A stretch of DNA of 64,000 bases from Nostoc sp. PCC 7524 (GCF_000316645.1 NC_019684.1:3315501-3379500); one strand, 5' to 3'; shown: positions 48,495 to 58,251, counted from the stretch's first letter. A program made the numbers and translations. The notes: a model not told the origin generated them from the sequence alone.

Positions 48495-49126
48495 TAATTC
48501 CTCAAGTAACATATTACTAGCCTTAGTTATATATATTTACAAGCTCAAGGGTTGTAAAAAGTTATTTTGTCATTTTCTGACAAAAATCATTCGTGATTCA
48601 GTGAGGATATATACTAAAAAACTAGCGAGATAATTAATTAATCTGTCAAAAACCGAAATTTCAGTTTTATTATCAATAGCTGCACATTACAACATTGACA
48701 TTTGTTTACTGCTTGTCTATGCAGTTATTACGTCTAACTAGCTGATTAGCTTATTCAAACTGAAGCTTTATTAATGATTCAATTATAGGTTTAGCAAACC
48801 TAAATATCATCCATCTCTGTCAATAGTTTTGCTTATATTTTTTTATTTGTATATCCAAAGGAATATATTCCAGACATAAAATTATAAAATATATTTTTGT
48901 GTTAGAATTTTTTGAAAGAAAAATATCAATATAGTCAAAAAAATACATTTATATTCGTGTGAAAATAAATAACATATTAATCAGAATATAATGCTATATC
49001 TTATGATTATTTGGACTAAAATCAAATTTCATTTATAAATGAAGTAGAAATAATAATTATGAGATTAACAAGTGGATAATTATCATCATTAATTTAGCTA
49101 ATGAATAGAATAGAGGCAGAATTATT
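48495..49126. other. AT-rich region without genes
   Basis: About 630 bases, very AT-rich, no repeats of the window's families and no open frame worth calling. It contains the divergent promoters for the four-Cys protein and the holin-like protein. Confidence 0.5.
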
Positions 49127-49477
49127 ATGCTAAATCTTATCTTAACTTGGCTAGTTACCAGTATCAGCTTTTTAATTATTTCCAAGTTACCATTAGGTAT
49201 TGAAATTGATGGTTTTGGGAAAGCCGCGATCGCAGCAGCTGTCTTCGGACTTTTAAATGCCTTGCTCTTGCCAATATTGACTGTGTTAGCTTTCCCATTA
49301 ATTATCCTGACGCTAGGATTATTCTTTTTGGTATTGAATGCCATAATTTTTGCCTTAGCTGCATATTTAGTAGAAGGTTTCCGCCTCCGGTGGGGTTTTT
49401 GGAGTGCATTGATTGGCTCTCTAGCTTTGGCAATTATTAATTCCATCCTCTTGGGTATTCTGTACCCATTGACCTAA
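49127..49477 (+). CDS. Phage-holin-4-2-like (PF04020) membrane protein
   Basis: 116 residues, four closely packed hydrophobic helices (for example LNLILTWLVTSISFLIISKL, FGLLNALLLPILTVLAFPLI, LIGSLALAIINSILLGIL) with the conserved GFGKAAIAAAVFGLLNA segment. The family is named after a phage holin but is widespread in bacterial genomes as a housekeeping membrane protein (YvlD-like), and no phage genes are near. GAGG lies 12 bases before the ATG. Function unknown. Confidence 0.85.
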   Translation: MLNLILTWLVTSISFLIISKLPLGIEIDGFGKAAIAAAVFGLLNALLLPILTVLAFPLIILTLGLFFLVLNAIIFALAAYLVEGFRLRWGFWSALIGSLALAIINSILLGILYPLT

Positions 49478-49575
49478 AAATTGGTAATATACAGCAGTTT
49501 GTAGTTGACTGATTTTTAAAGTCTAATTTGCAAAACTTCCAACTAATCAAAATATTGATTTTGAGGTGTCAGTTT

Positions 49576-50367
49576 ATGTTTAAGCATCTGCAAAAGACAC
49601 TGGCTGTATTGTTCACAGCTATTTTGCTGTCAACTATATTAATCGCCTGTGGCACAATCCCAACTGCTGAATCACAATCAGCAACAGCTTCACCAGCTGC
49701 TAGTTCGTCTCTACCTGTAGCTTATACTGATAAAGAATTAAGTGCTGCTCCCGCCAAGTTACCGCCATTACCTTATGACAACACAGCTTTAAGTAAAGCG
49801 ATTGATGCAGAAACTATGAAATTGCATCATGATGCACACCATGCTGCTTATGTGAACAACCTCAATGATGCTTTGAAAAAATACCCCGAACTGCAAAAAA
49901 GAAGCGTGGAAAGCTTATTGCGGGATTTAGAGAGTGTACCAGAAAATATTCGGACGAAGGTACGAAATAACGGTGGCGGACACTTAAACCACACCATGTT
50001 CTGGCAAATCATGAGTCCTGATGGTGGTGGAGAGCCTACAGGAGAACTCGCACAAGAAATTAACAAAAGCTTTGGCAGCTTTGATAATTTTAAACAACAG
50101 TTTAATCAAGCTGGTGCTGGACGCTTCGGTAGTGGTTGGGTTTGGTTAGTGCGTAATCCCCAAGGCGCACTTCAGATTACAACTACTGCCAATCAGGATA
50201 ATCCCATCATGGACGACGCATATCCGATTATGGGTAATGATGTTTGGGAACACGCCTATTATTTGCGATATCGCAACCGTCGTGCAGAATATTTAGATAA
50301 TTGGTGGAATGTAGTGAATTGGCCAGAAATTAGCAAGCGATCGCAAGTTTCATTAAAGAAATCATAA
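49576..50367 (+). CDS. sodA: Membrane-anchored manganese superoxide dismutase
   Basis: Fe/Mn-SOD of 263 residues. An N-terminal lipobox (L-I-A-C25) and a linker to about 70 precede the SOD fold, so the enzyme sits outside the cytosol on a membrane, as described for Anabaena SodA. Ligands: [15 protein letters not shown] (first His), [14 protein letters not shown] (second His), and [14 protein letters not shown] (Asp and His). The Gly-Gly-His before the second ligand and the Q-rich middle favour manganese. Start: ATG at 49576 with GAGGTG upstream; the frame back to a TTG at 49528 has no such support. Confidence 0.93.
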   Translation: MFKHLQKTLAVLFTAILLSTILIACGTIPTAESQSATASPAASSSLPVAYTDKELSAAPAKLPPLPYDNTALSKAIDAETMKLHHDAHHAAYVNNLNDALKKYPELQKRSVESLLRDLESVPENIRTKVRNNGGGHLNHTMFWQIMSPDGGGEPTGELAQEINKSFGSFDNFKQQFNQAGAGRFGSGWVWLVRNPQGALQITTTANQDNPIMDDAYPIMGNDVWEHAYYLRYRNRRAEYLDNWWNVVNWPEISKRSQVSLKKS

Positions 50368-50416
50368 GTTTTACCAGCTGGTTGGATATCCTATCCACCA
50401 GCTATATTCTGATACT

Positions 50417-50935
50417 CTAAGTCCCAAACACTTGTGGCCAAGTTGTATAGAGGAATACTACAACAGTAGCGATCGCTAACAATCCTTGAATTAAATTCCC
50501 TACAACTGTCCCGACGACAATACCTACACCAGCTTTAATAGCCAATCCCAGTTGCCGACAATAAATATACTCGGCAACAATCGCTCCCAACAATGGCCCA
50601 AATAAAATACCCAATAAAGGCCCACCCACAGGTAAAGTTGGTAGTAATCCGAAAAAACCAAGCAAGAAACCGACAAATGCACCAATCTGTCCCCACTTGC
50701 TAGCACCTGCTTGTTTTGCTCCCAAGTAACCAGCTAAAAAATCCACCCCAATACTCAAAATTAAAACAATCGCTGTCACAATTAAGGGGATTTTAATAGC
50801 CATAAACGAATGACTGACAATTCCCCAGATAATAATTGCTACTAAAATTAAACTGGTTCCAGGTATGGCTGGTACTACAGCACCAATAATACCCACAACC
50901 ATCAAGGCAACCAGTAGCCAATAAATAATTTGCAT
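50417..50935 (-). CDS. DUF456 family membrane protein
   Basis: 172 residues with about four hydrophobic segments and the glycine-rich loop LGFFGLLPTLPVGGPLLGIL typical of DUF456; the N-terminus IIYWLLVALMVVGIIGAVVP is also typical. Function unknown. It begins two bases after the stop of the upstream complex-C assembly gene, so the two form an operon. Confidence 0.85.
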   Translation of the reverse strand: MQIIYWLLVALMVVGIIGAVVPAIPGTSLILVAIIIWGIVSHSFMAIKIPLIVTAIVLILSIGVDFLAGYLGAKQAGASKWGQIGAFVGFLLGFFGLLPTLPVGGPLLGILFGPLLGAIVAEYIYCRQLGLAIKAGVGIVVGTVVGNLIQGLLAIATVVVFLYTTWPQVFGT

Positions 50936-50937
50936 GA

Positions 50938-51585
50938 TTATTGATAATGCCCTTTGAGAGTGACTGCTAATTTATCAGCAATGCCAGCAATCCAATTTTC
51001 ATCTTGTTTGGTGTAACTTCTGGGTGCATTTGCCCCTAATATCATGACACCTTGATTGCCCAAAGGTTGACAAATTACTCCTTGGGTGTTTTCTGGTAAA
51101 TAATCAAATTCAAACCTGCCTGGGTAAACATTTAAAGCTACCAAATAGACAGGTTGTTGTTTTTCTAATACTCGTTTAACAATTGCTCCTGGGATGACTT
51201 CTGCTTTTTTTCCCAGAATGCCGCGACGTAACAAAACTTTGCCTTGATACAACACCACGAGCGATCGCGTGACTGTATTAGTTAAGAGTAAACGCGATGA
51301 CCAGGCTAATTCTGTTTTCACGGCTTCTGGCAAATCATCTGCTAACACAAAACCTTCTTCTCCAACCAGTTCTACCGCATCAGGCGATCGCGGCTGCACC
51401 TGTTGCCAAATTAACCCCGTTAAAATTAGCACTGCACTCAAAATTACACCCAGCACATCACCACGCGCTTGGGAATTTGTAAGTTCCGGTGTCCATAAAC
51501 GGTTAATCAGCAAAAGGATAGCCCCTAACCCACCAACTACCAAGGGCAAACGCCGTAAAACTCGATTGGGATCAGATTTAGTCAT
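50938..51585 (-). CDS. Cofactor assembly of complex C subunit B (CCB-like)
   Basis: 215 residues. Two N-terminal helices (about 10-30 and 43-60) anchor a GAF-like soluble domain. The family (CCB2/CCB4 relatives) attaches heme ci' to cytochrome b6 of the b6f complex, on the stromal side of thylakoids. Segments VLRRLPLVVGGLGAILLLINR and QGVICQPLGNQGVMILGANAPRSY fit it. The start ATG at 51585 is clean. First gene of a two-gene operon with the DUF456 gene. Confidence 0.8.
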   Translation of the reverse strand: MTKSDPNRVLRRLPLVVGGLGAILLLINRLWTPELTNSQARGDVLGVILSAVLILTGLIWQQVQPRSPDAVELVGEEGFVLADDLPEAVKTELAWSSRLLLTNTVTRSLVVLYQGKVLLRRGILGKKAEVIPGAIVKRVLEKQQPVYLVALNVYPGRFEFDYLPENTQGVICQPLGNQGVMILGANAPRSYTKQDENWIAGIADKLAVTLKGHYQ

Positions 51586-51698
51586 GTGTTATCAGTGCTG
51601 TTAGCGGTAGCGCGGCGTTTAGCCGATGTTGAGTGTTGAGTGGGTAAAAACTCTCTTTTTGTCTCCCCTGCTCCTCTGCTCCTCTGCTCCCCTACTTT

Positions 51699-52427
51699 CT
51701 ACTCCTCTCCGGGTTCAATTATCCTTTGAAACAGATAGCCAGTGCCTCGTGCTGTGAGAATCAACTCTGGGTTGCTGGGATCATCTTCTAATTTTGCCCG
51801 TAAGCGGGAGATATGTACATCTACTACGCGTGTATCTACATGACGTTCTGGTGTATATCCCCAAACTTCTTGCAAAATTTCGGAGCGGGAAAAGGCTTCT
51901 CCTGAGCGACTGACTAGCAACTCTAGTAAACTAAACTCCATGCCAGTCAAGCGAATTCGTTCGTCACCTTTGTATACTTGCCGTTTGTTGGTATCAATTT
52001 TGATCGTACCAACATGAATCACCCCAGAGCTAGGAATACCAGAAGCACCGGTTTTGTCTACTCGTCGCAATACCGAGCGAATCCGCGCTTCCAACTCTTT
52101 GGGAGAGAATGGCTTAACTACATAGTCATCAGCACCCAATTCTAGTCCGGTAATGCGATCGGCTACGTCCCCCAAGGCTGTTAGCATAATAATGGGAACA
52201 TCAGATTCCTTACGTAGCTCTTGACACACACCGTAGCCATCGAGCTTTGGCATCATAACATCCAAAACTACTAAATCGGGATCAGCTTTGCGAAAAGTGT
52301 CTAAAGCTTCTTCTCCATCGCCAGCTGTGACTACATCGTAGCCAATCATCGACAGGCGCGTTTCCAAAATTCGGCGAATGCTGGCTTCATCGTCTACCAC
52401 CAGGATTTTTTCTTTATGACTTTCCAA
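51699..52427 (-). CDS. rpaB: RpaB, OmpR-type response regulator (Ycf27)
   Basis: Essential light and redox response regulator, partner of the kinase NblS, 242 residues. The receiver has the phospho-Asp D56 in LVVLDVMMPKLDGYGVC. The winged-helix domain (about 135-240) shows LTGMEFSLLELLVSRSGEAF and HVDTRVVDVHISRLRAKL. The frame opens with two TTG codons. The one at 52427 gives a product starting like known RpaB (M-E-S-H-K-E-K-I-L) and has GGAG 11 bases upstream; the one at 52436 lies only two bases after it. A TTG start seems real here. It likely represses hli genes, such as the one at 14.5 kb. Confidence 0.94.
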   Translation of the reverse strand: MESHKEKILVVDDEASIRRILETRLSMIGYDVVTAGDGEEALDTFRKADPDLVVLDVMMPKLDGYGVCQELRKESDVPIIMLTALGDVADRITGLELGADDYVVKPFSPKELEARIRSVLRRVDKTGASGIPSSGVIHVGTIKIDTNKRQVYKGDERIRLTGMEFSLLELLVSRSGEAFSRSEILQEVWGYTPERHVDTRVVDVHISRLRAKLEDDPSNPELILTARGTGYLFQRIIEPGEE

Positions 52428-52608
52428 GTTTCTCAACGCTCCTTAACAACTAAAAATTTTTCATGATGAATTTTTAATACCATAATATTAAGATATCATT
52501 CCCTCAATTGATTTGGAAAAGGCGGCAAATCTTACTATAAATAGGATTTTCAATTAGAGGAATAATTAAGGAAAAATTAAGATATTTCATAATATTTAAG
52601 ATTTAAGA

Positions 52609-54174
52609 ATGGCAAAGCCCAAAACAGTTTACATTTGTAATGAATGTGGAGCCGAATCTTCCCAGTGGTTTGGTAAGTGTCCCAATTGTGGTACTTACAA
52701 CTCCTTAGAAGAGCAACTTCTGATTCAATCTTCCGTAGATATTCCTAGTCGTGGAGGGGTAGGTGGTTGGCATTCATCTCAGGGTAACGGCAAACCGCCC
52801 AGCAAGCCAGCAAAACCACGAGCTTCTTTAACATTTGACCAAATTAGCGATCGCCAAGTCACTCGTTGGGAATCTGGTTATGGCGAGTTAGATCGGGTAC
52901 TCGGCGGTGGTGTAGTTCCCGGCTCAATGGTGTTAATTGGCGGCGATCCCGGTATTGGGAAATCAACCTTATTATTGCAAGTCTCCAATCAATTAGCGCA
53001 GAGATACCGCATCCTTTATGTATCGGGAGAAGAATCGGGACAGCAGGTAAAATTACGCGCCTCTCGCTTGGGTGTCTCCAAACCCCTGAGTATGCTGGAA
53101 GATGAAAACGGTACTACAGCAGAACAGACACCTGAAACAGAAGCCTCTGGGGAAACAACGGCAGAAAATCACCATCCATCAGAAGCACCTGAAAGTATAG
53201 ACGCAAGTTTGTATATCCTACCGGAAACAGATTTAGAAGAAATTTTACGGGAAATCGATTCCTTAAAACCCAATGTGGCGGTGATTGATAGTATTCAAAC
53301 TGTGTTTTTTCCAGCTTTGACATCAGCACCCGGTTCGGTAGCCCAGGTAAGAGAATGTACGGCAGCATTGATGAAAGTTGCCAAGCATGAAGACATCACA
53401 ATGTTAATTGTGGGACACGTCACCAAAGAAGGTGCGATCGCCGGGCCGAAAGTCTTAGAACACCTAGTTGATACAGTATTGTATTTTGAAGGCGATCGCT
53501 TTGCCTCCCACCGCTTGTTAAGAACTGTCAAAAACCGGTTTGGTGCAACCCACGAAATCGGCATCTTTGAAATGGTGCAACACGGTTTGCGGGAAGTACC
53601 TAACCCCAGTGAATTATTTTTAGGCAACCGTGATGATCCCGCACCCGGTACAGCTATTGTTGTAGCTTGCGAAGGTACACGCCCCATCGTCGTAGAGTTA
53701 CAAGCCTTAGTCAGCCCCACCAGTTACCCCTCACCCCGTCGGGCGGGAACTGGCATAGATTACAACCGCTTAGTGCAAATTCTCGCCGTCTTAGAAAAGC
53801 GCGTGGGGATTCCTATGTCCAAATTAGATTCCTACGTTGCTTCCGCCGGTGGTTTAAGTGTGGAAGAACCAGCCGTAGATTTAGGAATTGCCATTGCTAT
53901 TGTTGCTAGTTTCCGCGATCGCATCGTTGATCCCGGTACAGTATTAATCGGTGAAGTCGGCTTAGGTGGACAAGTGCGAGCCGTTTCTCAGATGGAACTG
54001 CGGTTAAAAGAAGCCGCTAAACTAGGATTTAAACGAGCGATCATCCCCAAAGGTCAAAAATTCCCCGACTTTGACATCGAAATTTTACCAGTTTCCAAAG
54101 TAATAGATGCGATTATTGCCGCCATCCCCCATCAAGAATTGACAGCCGAAGACTTGGATATAGACGAAGAATAG
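52609..54174 (+). CDS. radA: DNA repair protein RadA
   Basis: RecA-like branch-migration ATPase (DnaB-like in recombination), 521 residues. Zinc finger C10-x2-C13 ... C24-x2-C27; Walker A GGDPGIGKST with K118; the RadA motif KNRFGATHEIGIFEM; a C-terminal Lon-protease-like domain (about 370-510). Residues about 165-200 form an acidic, low-complexity insert (TTAEQTPETEASGETTAEN), a feature of filamentous cyanobacteria. ATG at 52609, divergent from rpaB with a 180-bp promoter region between. A heptamer repeat follows the stop directly. Confidence 0.95.
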   Translation: MAKPKTVYICNECGAESSQWFGKCPNCGTYNSLEEQLLIQSSVDIPSRGGVGGWHSSQGNGKPPSKPAKPRASLTFDQISDRQVTRWESGYGELDRVLGGGVVPGSMVLIGGDPGIGKSTLLLQVSNQLAQRYRILYVSGEESGQQVKLRASRLGVSKPLSMLEDENGTTAEQTPETEASGETTAENHHPSEAPESIDASLYILPETDLEEILREIDSLKPNVAVIDSIQTVFFPALTSAPGSVAQVRECTAALMKVAKHEDITMLIVGHVTKEGAIAGPKVLEHLVDTVLYFEGDRFASHRLLRTVKNRFGATHEIGIFEMVQHGLREVPNPSELFLGNRDDPAPGTAIVVACEGTRPIVVELQALVSPTSYPSPRRAGTGIDYNRLVQILAVLEKRVGIPMSKLDSYVASAGGLSVEEPAVDLGIAIAIVASFRDRIVDPGTVLIGEVGLGGQVRAVSQMELRLKEAAKLGFKRAIIPKGQKFPDFDIEILPVSKVIDAIIAAIPHQELTAEDLDIDEE

Positions 54175-54202
54175 GTTACAGGTGACAGGTTACAGGTGAC
54201 AG
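54175..54202. repeat. Short AGGTGAC heptamer run
   Basis: Four heptamers (GGTTACA and GGTGACA alternating) directly after the radA stop. Confidence 0.8.
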
Positions 54203-54265
54203 AAGCATAAAAAAAAATTTCTTTTCCCCTACTCCCCATTCCCCATTCCCCACTCCCTACTCAAT

Positions 54266-55021
54266 ATGACAGCCATCATCACCCCCAACTACCAAATCAC
54301 TTGGGAAAAGCTACCCGATGATTACAAGCTACCAGACGATCCAGTGGACAACATCAACCAACCATTTCTCGCCGCAGCACTCACCCAAAGTTTAGAATTA
54401 GCGGGAAAACTACCAACTAATGCCCTCACACCTACAAATTACGGCGTTTGCGCCACATTAAATGGCAAAACTGTCGTTAAAGCCCCAGATTGGGCATATA
54501 TTGCTAATATCAAAGTCAGTAGAGAAGAAGTTATCCGCAGTTACACCCCTCAACTAGAGGGAGACATCCCTGTAATTGTCATTGAATTTTTATCCGATAC
54601 AGATGGGAGCGAATATTCTAGTAAACCGACTTACCCCCCTGGTAAATGGTTTTTTTATGAATGTGTCTTAAAAGTACCTAATTACGCCATCTTTGAACCT
54701 AACACAGGAGAGTTAGAAGTATATCGCCTAGATCAGAAAACAGGGAGATACAGCCTACAAACCGCCAACGAAAACCAGCTGTATTGGTTAGCCGAAATGA
54801 ATCTTTACCTTGGTGTATGGCAAGGTACGCGAGAAAACCGCACAGGTAATTGGTTACGCTGGTGGGATGAAAGCGGACAGCTACTATTATGGGGTTCAGA
54901 GTTAGTCGAACAAGAACGCCAACGTGTTGAACAAGAACGCCAACGCGCCGAACAAGAACGCCAACGTGCCGAACGACTAGCCGCACAACTGCGCGCCGCC
55001 GGAATTGAACCGCAAGATTAG
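54266..55021 (+). CDS. Uma2 family endonuclease-like protein, copy 2
   Basis: 251 residues, PD-(D/E)XK fold. Core: APDWAYIANI (metal Asp), IPVIVIEFLSDTDGSE (acidic strand) and PPGKWFFYECVLKVPNYAIFEP (Lys helix and last strand). A C-terminal coiled coil of VEQERQRVEQERQRAEQERQ type ends AAGIEPQD; the coil is coded by a near-perfect tandem repeat at about 54906-54975. It is 29 percent coil-free core plus linker by eye, unlike copies 1 and 3 in sequence, so these are not recent duplicates. It stands at the left boundary of the NACHT segment. Confidence 0.82.
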   Translation: MTAIITPNYQITWEKLPDDYKLPDDPVDNINQPFLAAALTQSLELAGKLPTNALTPTNYGVCATLNGKTVVKAPDWAYIANIKVSREEVIRSYTPQLEGDIPVIVIEFLSDTDGSEYSSKPTYPPGKWFFYECVLKVPNYAIFEPNTGELEVYRLDQKTGRYSLQTANENQLYWLAEMNLYLGVWQGTRENRTGNWLRWWDESGQLLLWGSELVEQERQRVEQERQRAEQERQRAERLAAQLRAAGIEPQD

Positions 55022-55043
55022 ACTGACTTTTCACATGATCTGG

Positions 55044-55132
55044 AAAACCCCTCTCCAAACCTCTCCCCTGCAAGGAGAGAGGCTTTAACTTTTCCCCCTT
55101 CCCTAGTAGGGAAGGGGGTTAGGGGGTTAGGT
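55044..55132. repeat. 89-bp dispersed repeat, left copy
   Basis: AAAACCCCTCTCCAAACCTC followed by CAAGGAGAGAGG and a CCCTTCCCTAGTAGGGAAGG hairpin. The right copy, in the same orientation, is at 58402-58490. The pair encloses the UPF0175 remnant and the NACHT gene. Confidence 0.9.
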
Positions 55133-55184
55133 TTTGCGTTAACTTTTCCACATAATAAGACATTGCGATCGCCCACCCACCTAA

Positions 55185-55364
55185 CTAGATGACTTCAATA
55201 TTTGCCAATTCCTCGACTAACTATTGGGCTGTATATTGCATAAAATCAACTTGGTAGCGTGATAATGCCTGAATAAGTTCAGCACGCGTTAGCCCTGCTA
55301 TTTCTGCGGCTTTGGCTTGTGAGATTTCCCCTAATTCATACCATTTAACTATTGATGATATTTT
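55185..55364 (-). pseudogene. UPF0175 antitoxin-like remnant
   Basis: Minus-strand frame ISSIVKWYELGEISQAKAAE then IAGLTRAELIQALSRYQVDF and MQYTAQ, a stop, then LVEELANIEVI and a second stop in the same frame. It matches the helix-turn-helix half of UPF0175 proteins (often paired with PIN-like toxins). The N-terminal half is missing (in-frame TAA at 55365, no start codon) and one internal TAG interrupts the usual end. No toxin partner is seen next to it. Confidence 0.75.
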
Positions 55365-55437
55365 TTAACCCACCCTTACGGTTAGATAAATTTGAGGAGG
55401 CTTGGTTTTATGGTGGTGAAATTAGCGGTGATATAGG

Positions 55438-58251
55438 TTATTCATTAGAGTCTGGCGTTGAATCATTATTAATGTCTGTTAAAAGTTTGCCCTCAAAATT
55501 GGCTGGTAAAATAGCCTCTTGAAGATTTGCCCCTTCAAGATTCGCCCCTTCAAGATTCGCCCCTTCAAGATTCGCCCGTTGAAGAATCGCCCGTTGAAGA
55601 TTCGCCCCTTCAAGATTCGCCCGTTGAAGAATCGCCCGTTGAAGATTCGCCCCTTCAAGAATTGCCCGTTGAAGAATCGCCCGTTGAAGATTTGCGCCGT
55701 AAAGATTCGCCCCTTCAAGATTCGCGCCGTAAAGATTCGCCCGTTGAAGATTCGCCCCTTGAAGATTCGCCCGTTGAAGATTCGCCCCTTGAAGATTCGC
55801 GCCGTAAAGATTCGCCCCTTGAAGATTCGCCCCTTGAAGATTCGCCCGTTGAAAATTTGCCATATAAAAATCTTTCGAGCTTAAAATGCAATTTTGTAAA
55901 TCTAAAAAACTCAGACACTTCAAGCACAATACATCACCATCAAAACTAACTCTCTGCCCATGCAAGCGGGAAATCCAATTACCAAAAGCTTCAGGCGCAG
56001 GCCAGTCAATTTTTGAAATCTTTTGCGTTACCCTAGCACAAGCATTTAAAACCACTAACAAAGCTTCTTCAGCATTACGCGCTTGTTGATTAGCTTGATG
56101 AAAACTTTTGATTTCAGGCAAAAGTTCCATTGGCATTCCATGACGCAGCATAAAACCAATGAGATGACACAAACTTTGTTGCCAATTTTCAACATCTGCG
56201 AGATTGTGTAAACGGATTTCGTCGCCAATGAAATCAAAAAGATACTGATCAATTGGGGATGTGCCGCAAAGAATTGCCCAGTTTCTTAAAGCCTCAGTTT
56301 CATCCCATCCATCACGATGATAGCGGTCTGTTTGACGTTTATCTAACTGTTTATGAATCCAACTCAGTTCTTGTACTATGCGTCTGGCTGTGAGATATTC
56401 ACCAAAACTTTTGTGTGTAAATTCAAAGGTTTTTTCCTGTTCTCTAACTCCACTCTGCCGGAAATAAAACGCTGTCAATAGACGCGTTACACCTGCTTCT
56501 GCTGCTTCTTGATATTTAATAAACAGTTGCTTGATATGACTGTTACCACCGCATTTATTTTCAATCTCCCTGACTGTTGTAGTTCTACCATTACCATGCC
56601 AGCAAGCTAGGGCAATTTCTTCTAAAATCAGCGCAAATTCTTCATCATCTGCTATGCTAAACTCTTGAGCTATGGGATGCTTTTGTCTATCACCCCAACG
56701 GCGTTCATAAACAGCTTTGAGTAAGTCTGCATAAATAGTATTTAAGTTGCTATTTTCTGAAAATTCTACTTCACCACGTTCATAACTCAAAGCTACTAAA
56801 TAATTTAACAAGGGTTGAGCAGTAATCTCTATGAGCCTTCCTTGGTCTAGAACTGCGGGTAAACCATTATATTGCTTATTCTTGGATAGTGAATACTTCT
56901 GCCACCAAAATTGACGTTGATCTGTCTCAAGCAATTTGCTTTCGTCTCTGTACTTTAATCTTTCTTCGTCAGTCACAAAATAAGGCAGAATATGTAATAT
57001 TTCTTGGGGAGATTTATCAAACTGATTTGTGTTAGCTTGTACTATTAATTCTCGTCCGGTAATCAAAACTTGCAAGCAAGTTTGCTGTTGATTAGAGTTG
57101 TTGATTTTTCTTTCTACTTTTTGAATAAATTCTTTGGCTACTTCCGCACCGAGTTTACCCTGCATGGCAAGTTCATCTAAACCATCAAAGATAATTAGTA
57201 ACCGTGATTGCTGATTATCTTCTAAGGGGTTATGCTCCAAGAATTTATTAGCTGTAACAAACTCACCAACTGCATTAACTAAATTATCTTCCACCTCAAA
57301 ACGGTGTAAAGGAATAAATAAAACGTTAATTTCTCCTTTCGTAGCTTGTTCAGCCGCGAAGATTTTAGCAAAAGTAGATTTGCCACTACCGGGGCCACCA
57401 CTAATTACACGAATAGCATCTTGCGGCGCGGCTTTATTCAACCAAGTTTCTAGTTCTGTTTTTAAATCAACTACAACCTGCTCAAATTTTTCTTCTTCTT
57501 GACGTTGACGATAAGAATAACTATCTTTTTGAGGTTTGATAGGGACTTTATAGTAAGCCCGTAAGGGAATATAAACTTTGTCTAAGCCAAAAGTTTCATC
57601 GAATATTGGCTCGGCTACTTGTTTTTGCAGCCAAGCATTGTAACGCATCCATGAGCGTTCTCGTTCACTGGCTTTAAAAAAGGGACTATCTACTTGTTTT
57701 TGTAAACAATCATATTTATCTGGGTGTTCTAACCACTCTTCATGTAGAGCAAATACAAAATAAGGGGGTAAGCGATCGCTAATTGTCTGAGCTTCAATTG
57801 TATTCAGGCTAAAATATTGCAACCAATTACCAAAAGCTGTTTTAATTGTGGCTAAAATTGGCAAATCTTTGGGATTGTTAAAGAAATCCTGGTCAATACG
57901 TAACTCTTGACTTTCTAATGATTCGTTGAGGCGACTACACAATAACTCAATATCACTTTGATTGGGTTTTTCAAAGAAAAAACCTCGGTTCTCTTCTACT
58001 AAACTAAGCATTGCTTGTATCAAAGCACGGTAAACAAGCAACCAACCAATTTCTTCTGGTGTTTGCGCCCAACCAATTGCTGCTAAGGCTTCTACCGCAT
58101 CTTTCCCTACCTCTTGCCAATTCCCAAAAGCTCCATCTAGAGCCGCTTTACTCAAAGATTTAAATAGTTCTTTAACATCTAAATTTGGTGGTTTTCTCCA
58201 AAATCGAACAGGCTTACTGATTGGCGTTCCAGATTCACTGCTCATACTCAT
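55438..58251 (-). CDS. NACHT-domain STAND NTPase with C-terminal pentapeptide repeats
   Basis: 937-residue cytosolic protein. Residues 1-270: an uncharacterised mostly helical domain. NACHT NTPase about 275-640: Walker A GGPGSGKST (285-293, K291), Walker B LLIIFDGLDEL (D356, D359, E360), later LPAVLDQGRLIEITAQPLLNYL and FTHKSFGEYLTARRIVQEL, the winged-helix-like end typical of NACHT proteins. Residues about 640-780: helical. Residues about 790-920: about 25 pentapeptide repeats of the A-N-L-x-G type, a right-handed beta-helix coded by 15-bp tandem repeats, replacing the LRR or TPR sensor of other STAND proteins. The tail is EGKLLTDINNDSTPDSNE. NACHT proteins can act in phage defence by ligand-triggered oligomerisation; the pentapeptide helix would be the sensor. 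The effector part is unknown. A single gene with no partner. Confidence 0.87.
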   Translation of the reverse strand: MSMSSESGTPISKPVRFWRKPPNLDVKELFKSLSKAALDGAFGNWQEVGKDAVEALAAIGWAQTPEEIGWLLVYRALIQAMLSLVEENRGFFFEKPNQSDIELLCSRLNESLESQELRIDQDFFNNPKDLPILATIKTAFGNWLQYFSLNTIEAQTISDRLPPYFVFALHEEWLEHPDKYDCLQKQVDSPFFKASERERSWMRYNAWLQKQVAEPIFDETFGLDKVYIPLRAYYKVPIKPQKDSYSYRQRQEEEKFEQVVVDLKTELETWLNKAAPQDAIRVISGGPGSGKSTFAKIFAAEQATKGEINVLFIPLHRFEVEDNLVNAVGEFVTANKFLEHNPLEDNQQSRLLIIFDGLDELAMQGKLGAEVAKEFIQKVERKINNSNQQQTCLQVLITGRELIVQANTNQFDKSPQEILHILPYFVTDEERLKYRDESKLLETDQRQFWWQKYSLSKNKQYNGLPAVLDQGRLIEITAQPLLNYLVALSYERGEVEFSENSNLNTIYADLLKAVYERRWGDRQKHPIAQEFSIADDEEFALILEEIALACWHGNGRTTTVREIENKCGGNSHIKQLFIKYQEAAEAGVTRLLTAFYFRQSGVREQEKTFEFTHKSFGEYLTARRIVQELSWIHKQLDKRQTDRYHRDGWDETEALRNWAILCGTSPIDQYLFDFIGDEIRLHNLADVENWQQSLCHLIGFMLRHGMPMELLPEIKSFHQANQQARNAEEALLVVLNACARVTQKISKIDWPAPEAFGNWISRLHGQRVSFDGDVLCLKCLSFLDLQNCILSSKDFYMANFQRANLQGANLQGANLYGANLQGANLQRANLQGANLQRANLYGANLEGANLYGANLQRAILQRAILEGANLQRAILQRANLEGANLQRAILQRANLEGANLEGANLEGANLQEAILPANFEGKLLTDINNDSTPDSNE

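Noticed and set aside
49127..49477. Prophage signal because of a holin-like protein
   Set aside because: No other phage gene nearby; the family is widespread as an ordinary membrane protein.
55519..55949. Long plus-strand frames opposite the pentapeptide repeats
   Set aside because: They arise because the 15-bp tandem repeats keep other frames open; no ribosome binding site or family match.
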